Source: JAUNSR01 sp036655355 (GTDB lineage Bacteria > Bacteroidota > Bacteroidia > Bacteroidales > JAUNSR01). From it: DNA of 64,000 nt. The translations under genes and the position numbers were made by a program. Shown here in pieces: positions 31,928 through 41,175 of this stretch; the stretch's first letter is position 1, and the number at the start of each line of letters is the position of its first letter. The DNA lies in assembly GCA_036655355.1 (NCBI GenBank), contig JAVVQG010000003.1, positions 1 through 64,000 of the forward strand, read 5' to 3'. The notes beneath the pieces are model-generated. The model saw only the letters and a list, made by a program, of their open reading frames with translations, searched no databases and was not told the DNA's origin.

Positions 31928-33967
31928 TTATCCTACAGATACTCCCGATTTAACCAAATCCGACGGAGTGATCAGAACCAGACGTCCGTCTGCATCTTCT
32001 GCAGAAAGGATCATCCCCTGAGATTCGATTCCTTTCAGTTTACGCGGAGGGAAGTTGGCGATGAAACAAACCTGTTTGCCCACCAATTCTTCCGGGTTGT
32101 AGAATTTCGCGATGCCCGAAACGATGGTGCGACCACCCATTCCGTCATCAATTTTGAACTGCAGCAATTTATCTGCTTTCGGCACTTTGGCACATTCCAA
32201 AACGGTACCCACACGGATATCCATTTTCATGAAATCGTCAAATGAGGTATCCTCTTTTACAGGAGCCGGCGTATATGCCTTCAATTCATTCGCTTTCTTA
32301 GTATCCAACAGTTTCTGGATCTGCGCCTCAACCGTAGCGTCTTCGATTTTCTCGAACAACAGTTCGGCAGGAGCCAACGCATCGCCCGCTGTCAACAGGT
32401 CTGTGCTGCCCAGCTCTTCCCAGTTGAACTCATTCAAACCTACGAACGCACGCATCTTAGCGGCAGAGAAAGGTAGGAACGGTTCGAATGCGATACCCAG
32501 GTTCGCCACGATCTGAAGCGAAAGGTTCATGATGGTGGCAACGCGCTCCATATCGGTTTTCGCCAATTTCCAAGGCTCCATGTCCGCAAGGTATTTATTT
32601 CCGATACGCGCCAAGTTCATCGCCTCTTTCAACGCATCGCGGAAACGATACTGATCCAGGTAATGCTCCACGTCCGCTTTCACGTTCGCAAAGTCAGCCA
32701 GCGTCTGCTGATCGTATTCGGTCAATTCCCCTGCAGCAGGCACCTTACCGTCAAAATATTTGTGTGTCAGCACCATCGCACGATTCACGAAGTTACCCAG
32801 AATCGCAACCAATTCGTTGTTGTTGCGTGCCTGGAAATCTTTCCATGTGAAATCGTTATCTTTTGTTTCCGGTGCATTGGCTGTCAAAACGTAACGAAGT
32901 ACGTCTTGTTTACCAGGGAACTCTTTCAAGTATTCGTGCAACCAAACGGCCCAGTTACGCGAAGTTGAGATTTTATCTCCTTCGAGGTTCAGAAACTCAT
33001 TGGCAGGAACGTTTTCAGGAAGGATATAGCTTCCGTCAGCTTTCAACATCGCAGGGAATACGATGCAATGGAATACGATGTTGTCTTTTCCGATGAAATG
33101 AACCAATTTGGTATCTTCATCTTTCCACCATTTCTCCCATGTGTCCGGAAGCAATTCTTTCGTATTCGAGATGTATCCGATCGGCGCGTCAAACCAAACG
33201 TAAAGCACTTTACCTTCAGCTCCGTCTACCGGAACGGGAACACCCCAATCCAGGTCGCGACTCACCGCACGTGGCTGCAGACCCATATCGAGCCACGATT
33301 TACACTGACCGTACACGTTCGGTTTCCACTCTTTGTGGTTCTCAAGAATCCACTCGCGAAGGAACGGCTCGTGCTTGTCTAGCGGCAAATACCAATGCTT
33401 CGTTTCGCGAAGAACCGGTACGTTACCTGTAATGGCCGATTTCGGATTGATCAGGTCGGTAGCGTTCAAAGAAGTTCCGCACGCCTCGCACTGGTCGCCA
33501 TAGGCACGGTCGTTTCCGCAATGCGGACAAGTACCCGTGATGTAACGGTCTGCCAAGAACTGGTTTGCCTGTTCATCGTAATACTGCTCGGAAGTTTTCT
33601 CGATAAACTCCCCTTTATCGTACAATTTACGGAAGAAATCGGATGCCGTTTCTTTGTGGATGTCAGAAGATGTACGTGAATAGATATCGAAAGTAATACC
33701 GAACTCTTCGAATGAGTCCTTAATAATGGTATGATAACGATCTACCACATCCTGCGGAGTGATTCCTTCAGCTTTCGCTTTGATTGTAATCGGCACCCCG
33801 TGCTCATCCGATCCGCCGATCATGATCACTTCCTCCCCTTTTAGGCGAAGATAACGCGTATAGATATCGGCAGGAACATACACACCGGCAAGGTGGCCGA
33901 TATGAACCGGACCGTTTGCATAGGGCAAAGCGGTGGTGACAAGGGTTCTTTTGAATTTCTTTTCCAT
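31928..33967 (-). CDS. metG: Methionyl-tRNA synthetase
   Basis: Charges tRNA-Met. It is 679 residues, the long dimeric form: catalytic Rossmann domain with HIGH (22-25), a zinc knuckle with four cysteines (147, 150, 160, 163), KISTS in place of KMSKS (332-336), the helical anticodon-binding domain, and a C-terminal tRNA-binding (EMAP-II-like) domain from about 575 (DDFMKMDIRVGTVLECAKVP). Complete. It is divergent from the GH20 gene; its leader contains interleaved inverted repeats. Confidence 0.97.
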   Translation of the reverse strand: MEKKFKRTLVTTALPYANGPVHIGHLAGVYVPADIYTRYLRLKGEEVIMIGGSDEHGVPITIKAKAEGITPQDVVDRYHTIIKDSFEEFGITFDIYSRTSSDIHKETASDFFRKLYDKGEFIEKTSEQYYDEQANQFLADRYITGTCPHCGNDRAYGDQCEACGTSLNATDLINPKSAITGNVPVLRETKHWYLPLDKHEPFLREWILENHKEWKPNVYGQCKSWLDMGLQPRAVSRDLDWGVPVPVDGAEGKVLYVWFDAPIGYISNTKELLPDTWEKWWKDEDTKLVHFIGKDNIVFHCIVFPAMLKADGSYILPENVPANEFLNLEGDKISTSRNWAVWLHEYLKEFPGKQDVLRYVLTANAPETKDNDFTWKDFQARNNNELVAILGNFVNRAMVLTHKYFDGKVPAAGELTEYDQQTLADFANVKADVEHYLDQYRFRDALKEAMNLARIGNKYLADMEPWKLAKTDMERVATIMNLSLQIVANLGIAFEPFLPFSAAKMRAFVGLNEFNWEELGSTDLLTAGDALAPAELLFEKIEDATVEAQIQKLLDTKKANELKAYTPAPVKEDTSFDDFMKMDIRVGTVLECAKVPKADKLLQFKIDDGMGGRTIVSGIAKFYNPEELVGKQVCFIANFPPRKLKGIESQGMILSAEDADGRLVLITPSDLVKSGVSVG

Positions 33968-34002
33968 TTATATTGCAGTCTTTTAATTATTCTGGCACAA
34001 CG

Positions 34003-34045
34003 GTTTATCACCCGAACAGCGATAAACTTCGGGAATGCAAAGATA
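34003..34045 (-). promoter_or_regulatory. metG promoter region with interleaved dyads
   Basis: On the minus strand TATCTTTG (34045-34038) is a perfect -7 box; TTTG at 34064-34061 is only 15 nt upstream, short for a -33 box. Just downstream, four segments alternate on the plus strand: GTTTATC (34003-34009), CCCGAA (34011-34016), GATAAAC (34021-34027), TTCGGG (34028-34033). The first pairs with the third and the second with the fourth, so the two hairpins exclude each other or interlock. Confidence 0.55.
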
Positions 34046-34182
34046 ATAACAAAAATCCTACAAACATAGGAATCAATGGTTTTGGAAAGCGTTAACACCC
34101 GCAAGGGGTTTATTCAAAACAATTATATCGTATCTTTATCCCCACACATTATCGCACCTATACTATAAAAACTGAACAAACT

Positions 34183-36411
34183 ATGAAACATCTTTGGTGT
34201 GGGGCTCTCCTGGCCTCTGCAACGTTGTTCTCCTGTCAGGCGCCCCAGTCCGCACAGGAGATCGCCATCATTCCCGAACCCCTTTCCGTAAAAAGCACGC
34301 AAGGAACTTTTAAACTGAATAGCCAAACCGTTATCGAATACGATCGCTCGAATCCGGAAGTGGCAGAAGTGGTTAAGAACCTGCCGGTAAGCGAAGAAAA
34401 AGGAAGTAAGAACAACATTACGCTTTCAATCGACCCTTCGGTTGATGGTGCCGAGGCTTATCGCTTACAGGTAACTCCGGAAAAAATCACGATTACGGCG
34501 GCAACTCCGACCGGCTTGTTTTACGGAGTGCAGACCCTGAATCAGTTCGAACAGGAGATTCCGGCGATGGAGATCGAAGATGCTCCACGCTTTGAATGGC
34601 GCGGGATGATGCTCGACGTTTCCCGTCATTACCAACCCAAAGAGTATATCATCAAGTTCATCGATATGCTGGCATACCATAAAATCAATAAGTTCCACTG
34701 GCACTTGACCGACGGCATCGGCTGGCGTATCGAAATTGAACAATATCCGGAGCTGACTGCAAAAGGGGCATTCCGTAAAGTGAAACATGCGGATGCGCCG
34801 TGGATGAATTTCGAATTGGCGGAAAAATCGGAAGGGGAAGATGTGTATGGCGGTTATTACACCAAAGCGGATATCCGCGAGATCGTTGCCTACGCCACAT
34901 CGAAACACATCGAGGTGATTCCGGAAATCGAGATGCCGGGGCACTCCGAAGCCGTTACGTTCGTTTATCCCGAATACATCTGTACGGGAGCGAAACCGGG
35001 AAGCGGAATCTATTGTGCCGGAAATGAGCAGACCTACACTTTCCTGCAGAACGTCTTGAGCGAAGTGATCGAGTTGTTCCCGTCGCAATACATCCACATC
35101 GGTGGAGACGAAGTGGGCAAAGAGCAATGGGCGAAATGTCCGAAATGCCAGAAACTAAAAGCAAAAGAGAACCTGAAGGATGAGCACGAGGTACAGAGTT
35201 ATTTTGTGAAACGCATGGAGCGATTCATCAATGCCAACGGCAAACGCCTAATCGGATGGGATGAAATCACCGAAGGCGGTCTGGCCGAAAGCGCTACCGT
35301 AATGAGCTGGACAGGATTCGAAAACGGCATCAAAGCGGCAAATGCACACCACGATGTGATCATGGCTCCGCTGGATTATGTTTACTTCGACCACTATCAA
35401 GGATACAACCCGCACGAACCGCAGGCGTGGGGTGGCTATAACTCATTGAAACGGGTGTATGACTTCCCTGTGATTCCGGAAGGTATCGCTCCTGAAAACG
35501 TGAAATATGTAAAAGGGGGACAAGCAAATATGTGGACCGAGAATGTTCGTGAAACGGCACATCTGGAATACATGCTGTTTCCGCGTATGGCCGCTCTTTC
35601 TGAATCGTTGTGGTCTTCTTCTAAAGACTGGGATGCGTTTAAAAAGAAAATGGACCACCAGCTAGACCGTTACGAGGCAAAAGGTTGGAACTATGCGGGA
35701 AGTGCGATGACGCCGATGATTGCTTCTCAGACGGCAACAGCGGGAAAAGTGACGATCGAACTCACTTCGGAGCTGGATTATCCGATTTATTACACCTTAG
35801 ACGGTAGCGAACCGTCTGTTAAGTCGTTGCGTTACCGGGGAAATATCTCGGTGGACAAACCGGCAACGCTGAAAGCCCGCGCTTTCCGCAACGAAAAAGC
35901 GATCGGCACGATTCTGGAAATCCCGAATCTGCTCAACAAGGCAAACAACGCGAAGATCGCCTATACCAACAAATACAATGCAAGTTATAACGGAGGCGGC
36001 GATTCGGCGTTGATCGACAACCGTTATGCAATGCATCGTGGCGACGATAAAGCATGGCAGGGGTTTGAAAAAGAGGATATGAATCTGACGATTCAATTGG
36101 CCGAAAACCAACCGGTTTCAACCGTTGACCTGCGCTTTTTCCAACACGAGGCAATCACTTCCGTGATGTTGCCGCTCGCGGTAAGCATCGAAGTTTCAAC
36201 AGACGGAGAGAACTTCTCGAAGGTGGTGGAAGAAGCGATTCCGGCAGAAAGCAATGTGAGTGCCTTTATCAAGAACTATACGTTCTCATTCGCAGAACAG
36301 GAGGCTCGATTTATACGCATCGTTGCCAAAAATCGTGGAACGTTGCCTGTAGGACATCGTTTGGCGGGTGGTAACGCATGGGTTTTCTGTGACGAAATAG
36401 CGATCGACTAA
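34183..36411 (+). CDS. GH20 beta-N-acetylhexosaminidase lipoprotein
   Basis: Removes terminal beta-GlcNAc or GalNAc from glycans such as mucin or N-glycans. It is 742 residues. Lipoprotein signal (LFSC, Cys18) placing it in the envelope, GH20b N-terminal domain, catalytic TIM barrel with the HIGGDE motif (catalytic pair Asp309-Glu310), then a chitobiase-type C-terminal domain (TLDGSEPSVKSLRYRGNI, near 545) and an F5/8-type carbohydrate-binding domain at the end. It has no T9SS sorting tail. Monocistronic, closed by a strong terminator. Confidence 0.95.
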   Translation: MKHLWCGALLASATLFSCQAPQSAQEIAIIPEPLSVKSTQGTFKLNSQTVIEYDRSNPEVAEVVKNLPVSEEKGSKNNITLSIDPSVDGAEAYRLQVTPEKITITAATPTGLFYGVQTLNQFEQEIPAMEIEDAPRFEWRGMMLDVSRHYQPKEYIIKFIDMLAYHKINKFHWHLTDGIGWRIEIEQYPELTAKGAFRKVKHADAPWMNFELAEKSEGEDVYGGYYTKADIREIVAYATSKHIEVIPEIEMPGHSEAVTFVYPEYICTGAKPGSGIYCAGNEQTYTFLQNVLSEVIELFPSQYIHIGGDEVGKEQWAKCPKCQKLKAKENLKDEHEVQSYFVKRMERFINANGKRLIGWDEITEGGLAESATVMSWTGFENGIKAANAHHDVIMAPLDYVYFDHYQGYNPHEPQAWGGYNSLKRVYDFPVIPEGIAPENVKYVKGGQANMWTENVRETAHLEYMLFPRMAALSESLWSSSKDWDAFKKKMDHQLDRYEAKGWNYAGSAMTPMIASQTATAGKVTIELTSELDYPIYYTLDGSEPSVKSLRYRGNISVDKPATLKARAFRNEKAIGTILEIPNLLNKANNAKIAYTNKYNASYNGGGDSALIDNRYAMHRGDDKAWQGFEKEDMNLTIQLAENQPVSTVDLRFFQHEAITSVMLPLAVSIEVSTDGENFSKVVEEAIPAESNVSAFIKNYTFSFAEQEARFIRIVAKNRGTLPVGHRLAGGNAWVFCDEIAID

Positions 36412-36434
36412 CACACAGTCAATCAATAAAATTT

Positions 36435-36490
36435 AAACCGATTGGAAGGGATATGAAAGAAAATATCGTTTTCCAATCGGTTTTTATTTT
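36435..36490 (+). terminator. Intrinsic terminator of the GH20 gene
   Basis: AAACCGATTGGAA (36435-36447) pairs with TTCCAATCGGTTT, followed by a T-rich run. Confidence 0.92.
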
Positions 36491-36546
36491 CATCTTTGTT
36501 TAAAATTATCATATTTAGTAATATTTTAACCTTAGATGCATTCTTC

Positions 36547-38631
36547 ATGAAACACAAGTTACTTTTATTAGGTGCTATGTTTACCCTCAACCTTTCGCTT
36601 CAGGCTGAGCAGGTAGACTCCTTGCGTGCCGTAGACATCGCACGCAACTTCATTTCAACACAAAGCGGGGGGATGCGCAAAGCTCCTGCACGCAACGCCT
36701 TGCGCCCTGTACGTCAAGTCTCGGAAAATTCAGAGTTTTACATCTTCAACGTCGGAGAATCGGAGGGATTTGTAATCGTATCGGGAGACGACAACGCCAT
36801 ACCGGTATTGGGATACGCTACCAACGGCAGTTTTAACACCGGCGAGCTGCCACCCGCATTGGAAGCATGGCTCGAAGGATATGCCGAATATGTGCAGTAT
36901 GTGCGTATGAATCCGCCCACACGGATCGAAGAAACCAAAGCGGTGATGAACACGGAGATTCCTCCCTTGTTGGGTGAGATCAAATGGAATCAGAACGCCC
37001 CCTTCAACTTACTGATACCCGACTACCTGCCTACGGGATGTGTGGCTACCGCCGGTGCCCAGATCATGAAGTACCACGAGTGGCCGGTGCGGGGAACGGG
37101 AAGTGCCAACTCCGTAGATTTCTCGGCGACGGAGTACGACTGGAAAAACATGCTTCCTTCCTATAACGTGCCTCCGGTTCTGAATGTCAACAGAACGGCG
37201 GTAGCGACCTTGATGAGAGACGTAGGAGCCGCGGTAAACATGAAATATGCGGCCTCGGGGAGTGCGGCGGCAGATTACGATTTGGCAAAAGCACTGAGCG
37301 TACATTTCGGATACGATAAGAATATCCAGGAATTCCAGCGCGTTTATTATTCGCTCGAGAAATGGAAAGAGATACTTTTAGCCGAACTCACTGCAAGCCA
37401 ACCCGTAGTTTATTCCGGTCACAGCGACGTAGATGGCCATACGTTTGTTTGCGACGGTTATGACGGAAACGATAAATTTCACATGAACTGGGGCTGGGGA
37501 GGTGCAAGCGATGGTTATTTCGCACTCACGCAATTGGTTCCTTCGGGCGATCTGGGTATTGGTTCGGGACAAGGATCTTTCAACCTGAATCAGCGAATGA
37601 TCACCGGAATCAGGAAACCAAGCGACAGCACGAAACCTCGTTACGAAATCACCGTGGACCAACAGATCACCTCAAACCTTACCAACGGGCTGCGCACCGC
37701 TGAGTACTCGATAAACATTCCGAAGATTTCCAATTTCGGGATTATCCCCTACACGGGCAGCCTCGGATTGGGCTTGTTCCAGAATGGAGAGATGAAAGCT
37801 GATCTGGCTTCGATAGATTGGAACATCCCGGCACAACGGATCCTCTCTAATACCTCTTTAACGGTGACTTTCCCGACCTCTATCGCAGACGGGACTTACG
37901 AACTGTTACCTTATTATGTGAACGATAATGTCAATATCCCGCTATTGGTGAAAGAAGACAATCAGGTAGCCCTTGACGTCACCTTGAAAGAAATGCAGGT
38001 AACCTTGGGTGCGAATGTCGAGGTAGCAGATTTGACTATGAATGCCCTCCTTGAGCACTCCGAATTGGTAGCGGAGCAGCCGGCGGAATTCCGTGTAAAA
38101 GTGAGAAACGACGGAGATAAAAAATATAATTCCACCATCGGGGTATTCCTTTTCGGTATAAACGGAACTCCGAACACCTGGTTTCAATACACTTTCAATG
38201 TAATCGTAGAGCCCAAAGAGGAGAAAACCGTAACATTGAAAGCCAACGCCCCGGCCACGATCGGCCAATACACCGCTTCGGTACGCTTCGACCCAACGAA
38301 TTCCCAATCAGCTACGCTGTATCGTCTCGAACCGGCATCACTATCCGAGAAAGTGGTGACCGTAACCCTCACCAGCGGAGTGGAGGAAACACGCCAAAAC
38401 GCGATTCGGGTGAATACCGACCCTACAGGTGATCTGTTGCGCATCTCATCGCCGATTGCATATCAGCGGCTGCAAATCATGAATTTGGCCGGAATGGTGA
38501 TAACGGAGCCTAAACCCACTTTGGTTGCGGGCGAGCAGGAGCTATCGATCGGGCATCTACCCAACGGCGTTTATCTGCTACGGGTTCATTCCGAATCGGA
38601 AGTGAGAACCTTTAAGTTCTACAGAAAATAA
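36547..38631 (+). CDS. C10-family (streptopain-like) cysteine protease with T9SS sorting domain
   Basis: A secreted protease of 694 residues. Signal peptide (LLLLGAMFTLNLSLQA), propeptide of the Spi/C10 inhibitor type (about 20-130, VDSLRAVDIARNFIS and EGFVIVSGDDNAIPVLGY), catalytic domain with nucleophile Cys165 in YLPTGCVATAGAQIMKYHEW, catalytic His298 in DGHTFVCDGY, and the MNWGWGG motif. Two beta-sandwich domains follow, then a type A T9SS sorting domain in the last ~75 residues (LRISSPIAYQRLQIMNLAG, LPNGVYLLRVHSESEVRTFK). Start chosen at the ATG opening the signal peptide; the frame extends 51 nt upstream. It is a probable client of the porPKLMN system. Confidence 0.94.
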   Translation: MKHKLLLLGAMFTLNLSLQAEQVDSLRAVDIARNFISTQSGGMRKAPARNALRPVRQVSENSEFYIFNVGESEGFVIVSGDDNAIPVLGYATNGSFNTGELPPALEAWLEGYAEYVQYVRMNPPTRIEETKAVMNTEIPPLLGEIKWNQNAPFNLLIPDYLPTGCVATAGAQIMKYHEWPVRGTGSANSVDFSATEYDWKNMLPSYNVPPVLNVNRTAVATLMRDVGAAVNMKYAASGSAAADYDLAKALSVHFGYDKNIQEFQRVYYSLEKWKEILLAELTASQPVVYSGHSDVDGHTFVCDGYDGNDKFHMNWGWGGASDGYFALTQLVPSGDLGIGSGQGSFNLNQRMITGIRKPSDSTKPRYEITVDQQITSNLTNGLRTAEYSINIPKISNFGIIPYTGSLGLGLFQNGEMKADLASIDWNIPAQRILSNTSLTVTFPTSIADGTYELLPYYVNDNVNIPLLVKEDNQVALDVTLKEMQVTLGANVEVADLTMNALLEHSELVAEQPAEFRVKVRNDGDKKYNSTIGVFLFGINGTPNTWFQYTFNVIVEPKEEKTVTLKANAPATIGQYTASVRFDPTNSQSATLYRLEPASLSEKVVTVTLTSGVEETRQNAIRVNTDPTGDLLRISSPIAYQRLQIMNLAGMVITEPKPTLVAGEQELSIGHLPNGVYLLRVHSESEVRTFKFYRK

Positions 38632-38649
38632 CACCTCTCACGAATAAAA

Positions 38650-38700
38650 AAGCCTCTCGATATTAAACATTTCAAATGGATAATGCCGAGAGGCTTCTTT
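38650..38700 (+). terminator. Intrinsic terminator of the C10 protease gene
   Basis: AAGCCTCTCG (38650-38659) pairs with CGAGAGGCTT (38687-38696), then CTTT. Confidence 0.85.
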
Positions 38701-38767
38701 GCATTATAAAAAAAACTATATTTACGATACATTATTTATATTTCATTAATCAAAAAATACCATCCGC

Positions 38768-39703
38768 ATGAGAAAAACTCTGATTTTGACACTATTATTC
38801 ACTACGCTCTTCCTGCCGGGCCTTTATGCCCAAAACGAAGTGATACAGGAACAACTTCCTGTTCAGGAGAACGAATCCTACAAAGGATTGAAGAGAAAAG
38901 TGGCGATTCTTCGCTTTAGCAACGAAACACAGTATGGGAAAGGTATATTCTACGATAAAGAGAATGATCCGATGGCAAAACAGGCGCTTGACATCCTTTC
39001 CTCAAAGTTGGCCTCTTCGGGTAAATTCATGCTTTTGGAACGAAATGACTTGAGTTCCATCCTCGAAGAAGCGAATCGAAATAATGTAACCCCTCAGGCG
39101 ATCGGTGCCGATTATGTAATTGTGGGATCACTCACCGAGTTTGGACGTAAGAACGTGGGAGATGCCGGTGTATTTCGCTCCAGCAAAGAGCAGATCGTAG
39201 AAGCCGGTGTCAATATCCGCATCGTAGATACTTCCACCGGATTGATCATCTATTCGGAAGAGGGTCGCGGCAAAGCTCAGATTAAAACAAAACAAACACT
39301 CGGAATCGGGGGAAAAGCGGGTTATGACGCCACATTAAGCGATAAGGCGATCTCTATGGCGATCTCGCAATTGGTGGAAAACATCATCAACAACTGTACC
39401 AACAAACCGTGGAAAGCCTATTTCATGGCGTATGACGAAGATGCGGTCATTATCTCCGGTGGCGAATCGCAAGGGGTCAAACCGGGCGATAATTACTTGG
39501 TGATGCAGAAAGGAAAAACCGTAAAGAATCCGGCGACCGGAATCAACATCGAACTGCCAGGAAAACCGGTGGGTAAGATATCCGTACTCTCTACGGGGGG
39601 CGATACGGCCGAGACGGAATATTCGCTGGTAACTTTCACTGAAGGAAGCATCGATAAAGAGGCGTTGTCTAACTACTACATCCAAGAGATGAACAACGAA
39701 TGA
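38768..39703 (+). CDS. CsgG-family exported protein
   Basis: A 311-residue protein with a Sec signal peptide (ending LPGLYAQ) and the CsgG/HfaB domain: KRKVAILRFSNETQYGKGIF, ALDILSSKLASSGKFMLLER, IGADYVIVGSLTEFG and the beta segment VEAGVNIRIVDTSTGLIIYS. CsgG forms an outer-membrane secretion channel, but this protein lacks a lipobox cysteine, unlike CsgG itself, so it may be a periplasmic relative. The C-terminal part (about 225-300) has an added beta domain (AVIISGGESQGVKPGDNYLV). First gene of a run with three lipoproteins. Confidence 0.9.
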   Translation: MRKTLILTLLFTTLFLPGLYAQNEVIQEQLPVQENESYKGLKRKVAILRFSNETQYGKGIFYDKENDPMAKQALDILSSKLASSGKFMLLERNDLSSILEEANRNNVTPQAIGADYVIVGSLTEFGRKNVGDAGVFRSSKEQIVEAGVNIRIVDTSTGLIIYSEEGRGKAQIKTKQTLGIGGKAGYDATLSDKAISMAISQLVENIINNCTNKPWKAYFMAYDEDAVIISGGESQGVKPGDNYLVMQKGKTVKNPATGINIELPGKPVGKISVLSTGGDTAETEYSLVTFTEGSIDKEALSNYYIQEMNNE

Positions 39704-39753
39704 TCCGGGAATGGCGCATTTAACCTTATTCTTAAAAATTAAATGATATACAT

Positions 39754-40092
39754 ATGAAATCGCTAAAAATATTTATCTACATCTCCTGCCTGTTGGTTGC
39801 CTTTACAGGCTGCAAGGTGGGACGAACCACGGAGACTTCCGGATATGAGAATGAATCTTTTATCACCTTCACTACGAATGCCGAGAAACCACGCACCGTG
39901 CAGGTGATCGTCGATAACGACCTACGCTTCGATGCCGAAGTGAAAAAGGTTTCCGTTCACAATGTGAAGGGGAAAATATTCGCGATAAAGTCGGGCAGAC
40001 ACCTGCTTGAAGTGAAAGAGGGAAATAAGGTCGTGTATAAAAAAGAGATATTCCTGTCGGCCCAAGAAACCAAAACAATTCAGATCCCATGA
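39754..40092 (+). CDS. Small lipoprotein of unknown function
   Basis: A 112-residue lipoprotein: lipobox VAFTGC. The mature part is about 90 residues of likely beta structure with RTVQVIVDNDLRFDAEVKKV and IKSGRHLLEVKEGNKVVYKK, reminiscent of small PEGA-like beta domains, though I cannot name a family. It lies 50 nt after the CsgG-like gene and overlaps the next gene by 4 nt (ATGA), so it is probably part of the same assembly. Confidence 0.82.
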   Translation: MKSLKIFIYISCLLVAFTGCKVGRTTETSGYENESFITFTTNAEKPRTVQVIVDNDLRFDAEVKKVSVHNVKGKIFAIKSGRHLLEVKEGNKVVYKKEIFLSAQETKTIQIP

Positions 40093-40463
40093 CAACATTT
40101 GCTTCCCCTTACAAAACAGGAGTAATCGTATCACTTTTTCTTACCATCGGACTGTTTTCTTCTTGCGAAACTACGAAGCCGATGTATTACTGGGACGATT
40201 ACATGTCTGCGTCTTACAATTACTACAAAAAACAACGTCCCGAAGACACGGAAAAACTTGTAAAGACCTTTGAAAATATCATCCGTAAATCAAATAACAG
40301 CACCCGGCAGATCGCACCTCCGGGAATTTATGCCGAATACGGTTTTCTCCTAATCCAGACAGGAAAGAAAGAGGAAGGAATGGCCATGCTCCACAAAGAG
40401 ATTGAAGCCTATCCGGAATCAAAGTCCTTTATCGAACGTATTATTAAACAGGCAGAACAATGA
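40089..40463 (+). CDS. DUF4810-type lipoprotein
   Basis: A 124-residue lipoprotein (LFSSC lipobox). The mature part begins YYWDDYMSASYNYYKKQRPE and continues with TPR-like helices (GIYAEYGFLLIQTGKKEEGM, AMLHKEIEAYPESKSFI), the pattern of the DUF4810 family. In other bacteria DUF4810 genes commonly adjoin a CsgG-like gene and a DUF799 gene, as here. It overlaps its neighbours by 4 nt on both sides. Confidence 0.85.
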   Translation: MTTFASPYKTGVIVSLFLTIGLFSSCETTKPMYYWDDYMSASYNYYKKQRPEDTEKLVKTFENIIRKSNNSTRQIAPPGIYAEYGFLLIQTGKKEEGMAMLHKEIEAYPESKSFIERIIKQAEQ

Positions 40464-41170
40464 GATCAAAATTAATTATAACGGCCGGAGCAGCCCTTTC
40501 GCTTCTCCTTACCGCCTGCTCTCCGACGATTTCAAATTCGGGATCGGCACCCGTCACCCGTGGCAGCAATTACCCGAAGATGTATGAAGAAACTCCGATG
40601 ACCATTCTGATCATGCCGCCGATCAATAACACGGTAGATGTGGATGCAAAGGAGTATTTCTACACGACAATGGCCATGCCGCTTTGCGATAAAGGCTATT
40701 ATGTGATCTCCCCTTTCCTGGCGATGGAGTTGATGCGCAGCGAGAGTGCCTATGATTCTGAATTATTTCTAGAGAGCGATTTAAAAATATTCAATACGGT
40801 TTTCAATGCGGATGTGGCGCTGTTCACCGTTATAAATACCTGGTCTAAGTCCGGTATTTCCGGTGAAGTATCGGTAAACATCGATTACATCATGCGTTCC
40901 ACGAAAACCAACGAAGTGCTTTTTCAACGAAACGGCGAAGTGGTGATCGATACCAGTGTATCATCCGGAACCGGCGGTTTGCTTGGATTAGTGGTTGATT
41001 TGGCAGCCACGGCGATCAACACAGCCATGACGGAGAAGATATCAGCGGCCAGAGAGTGCAATACGTTCATCCTGTCTGATCTTCCCGAAGGTAATTACAG
41101 CAATAACTACCTAAAAGACAAAGAGCAAGACGCAAAAGAGATCAACTACAAAGGGGTCATAAAGAAATAG
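40460..41170 (+). CDS. DUF799 (GNA1162-like) lipoprotein
   Basis: A 236-residue lipoprotein (LLTAC lipobox). The mature part has TILIMPPINNTVDVDAKEYF and GYYVISPFLAMELMRSESAY, typical of DUF799, the family of neisserial surface lipoprotein GNA1162, which has a TolB/CsgG-like alpha-beta fold. It is the last of four tightly packed genes and ends 5 nt from a convergent gene with no terminator between. Confidence 0.87.
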   Translation: MRSKLIITAGAALSLLLTACSPTISNSGSAPVTRGSNYPKMYEETPMTILIMPPINNTVDVDAKEYFYTTMAMPLCDKGYYVISPFLAMELMRSESAYDSELFLESDLKIFNTVFNADVALFTVINTWSKSGISGEVSVNIDYIMRSTKTNEVLFQRNGEVVIDTSVSSGTGGLLGLVVDLAATAINTAMTEKISAARECNTFILSDLPEGNYSNNYLKDKEQDAKEINYKGVIKK

Positions 41171-41175
41171 TTTGC

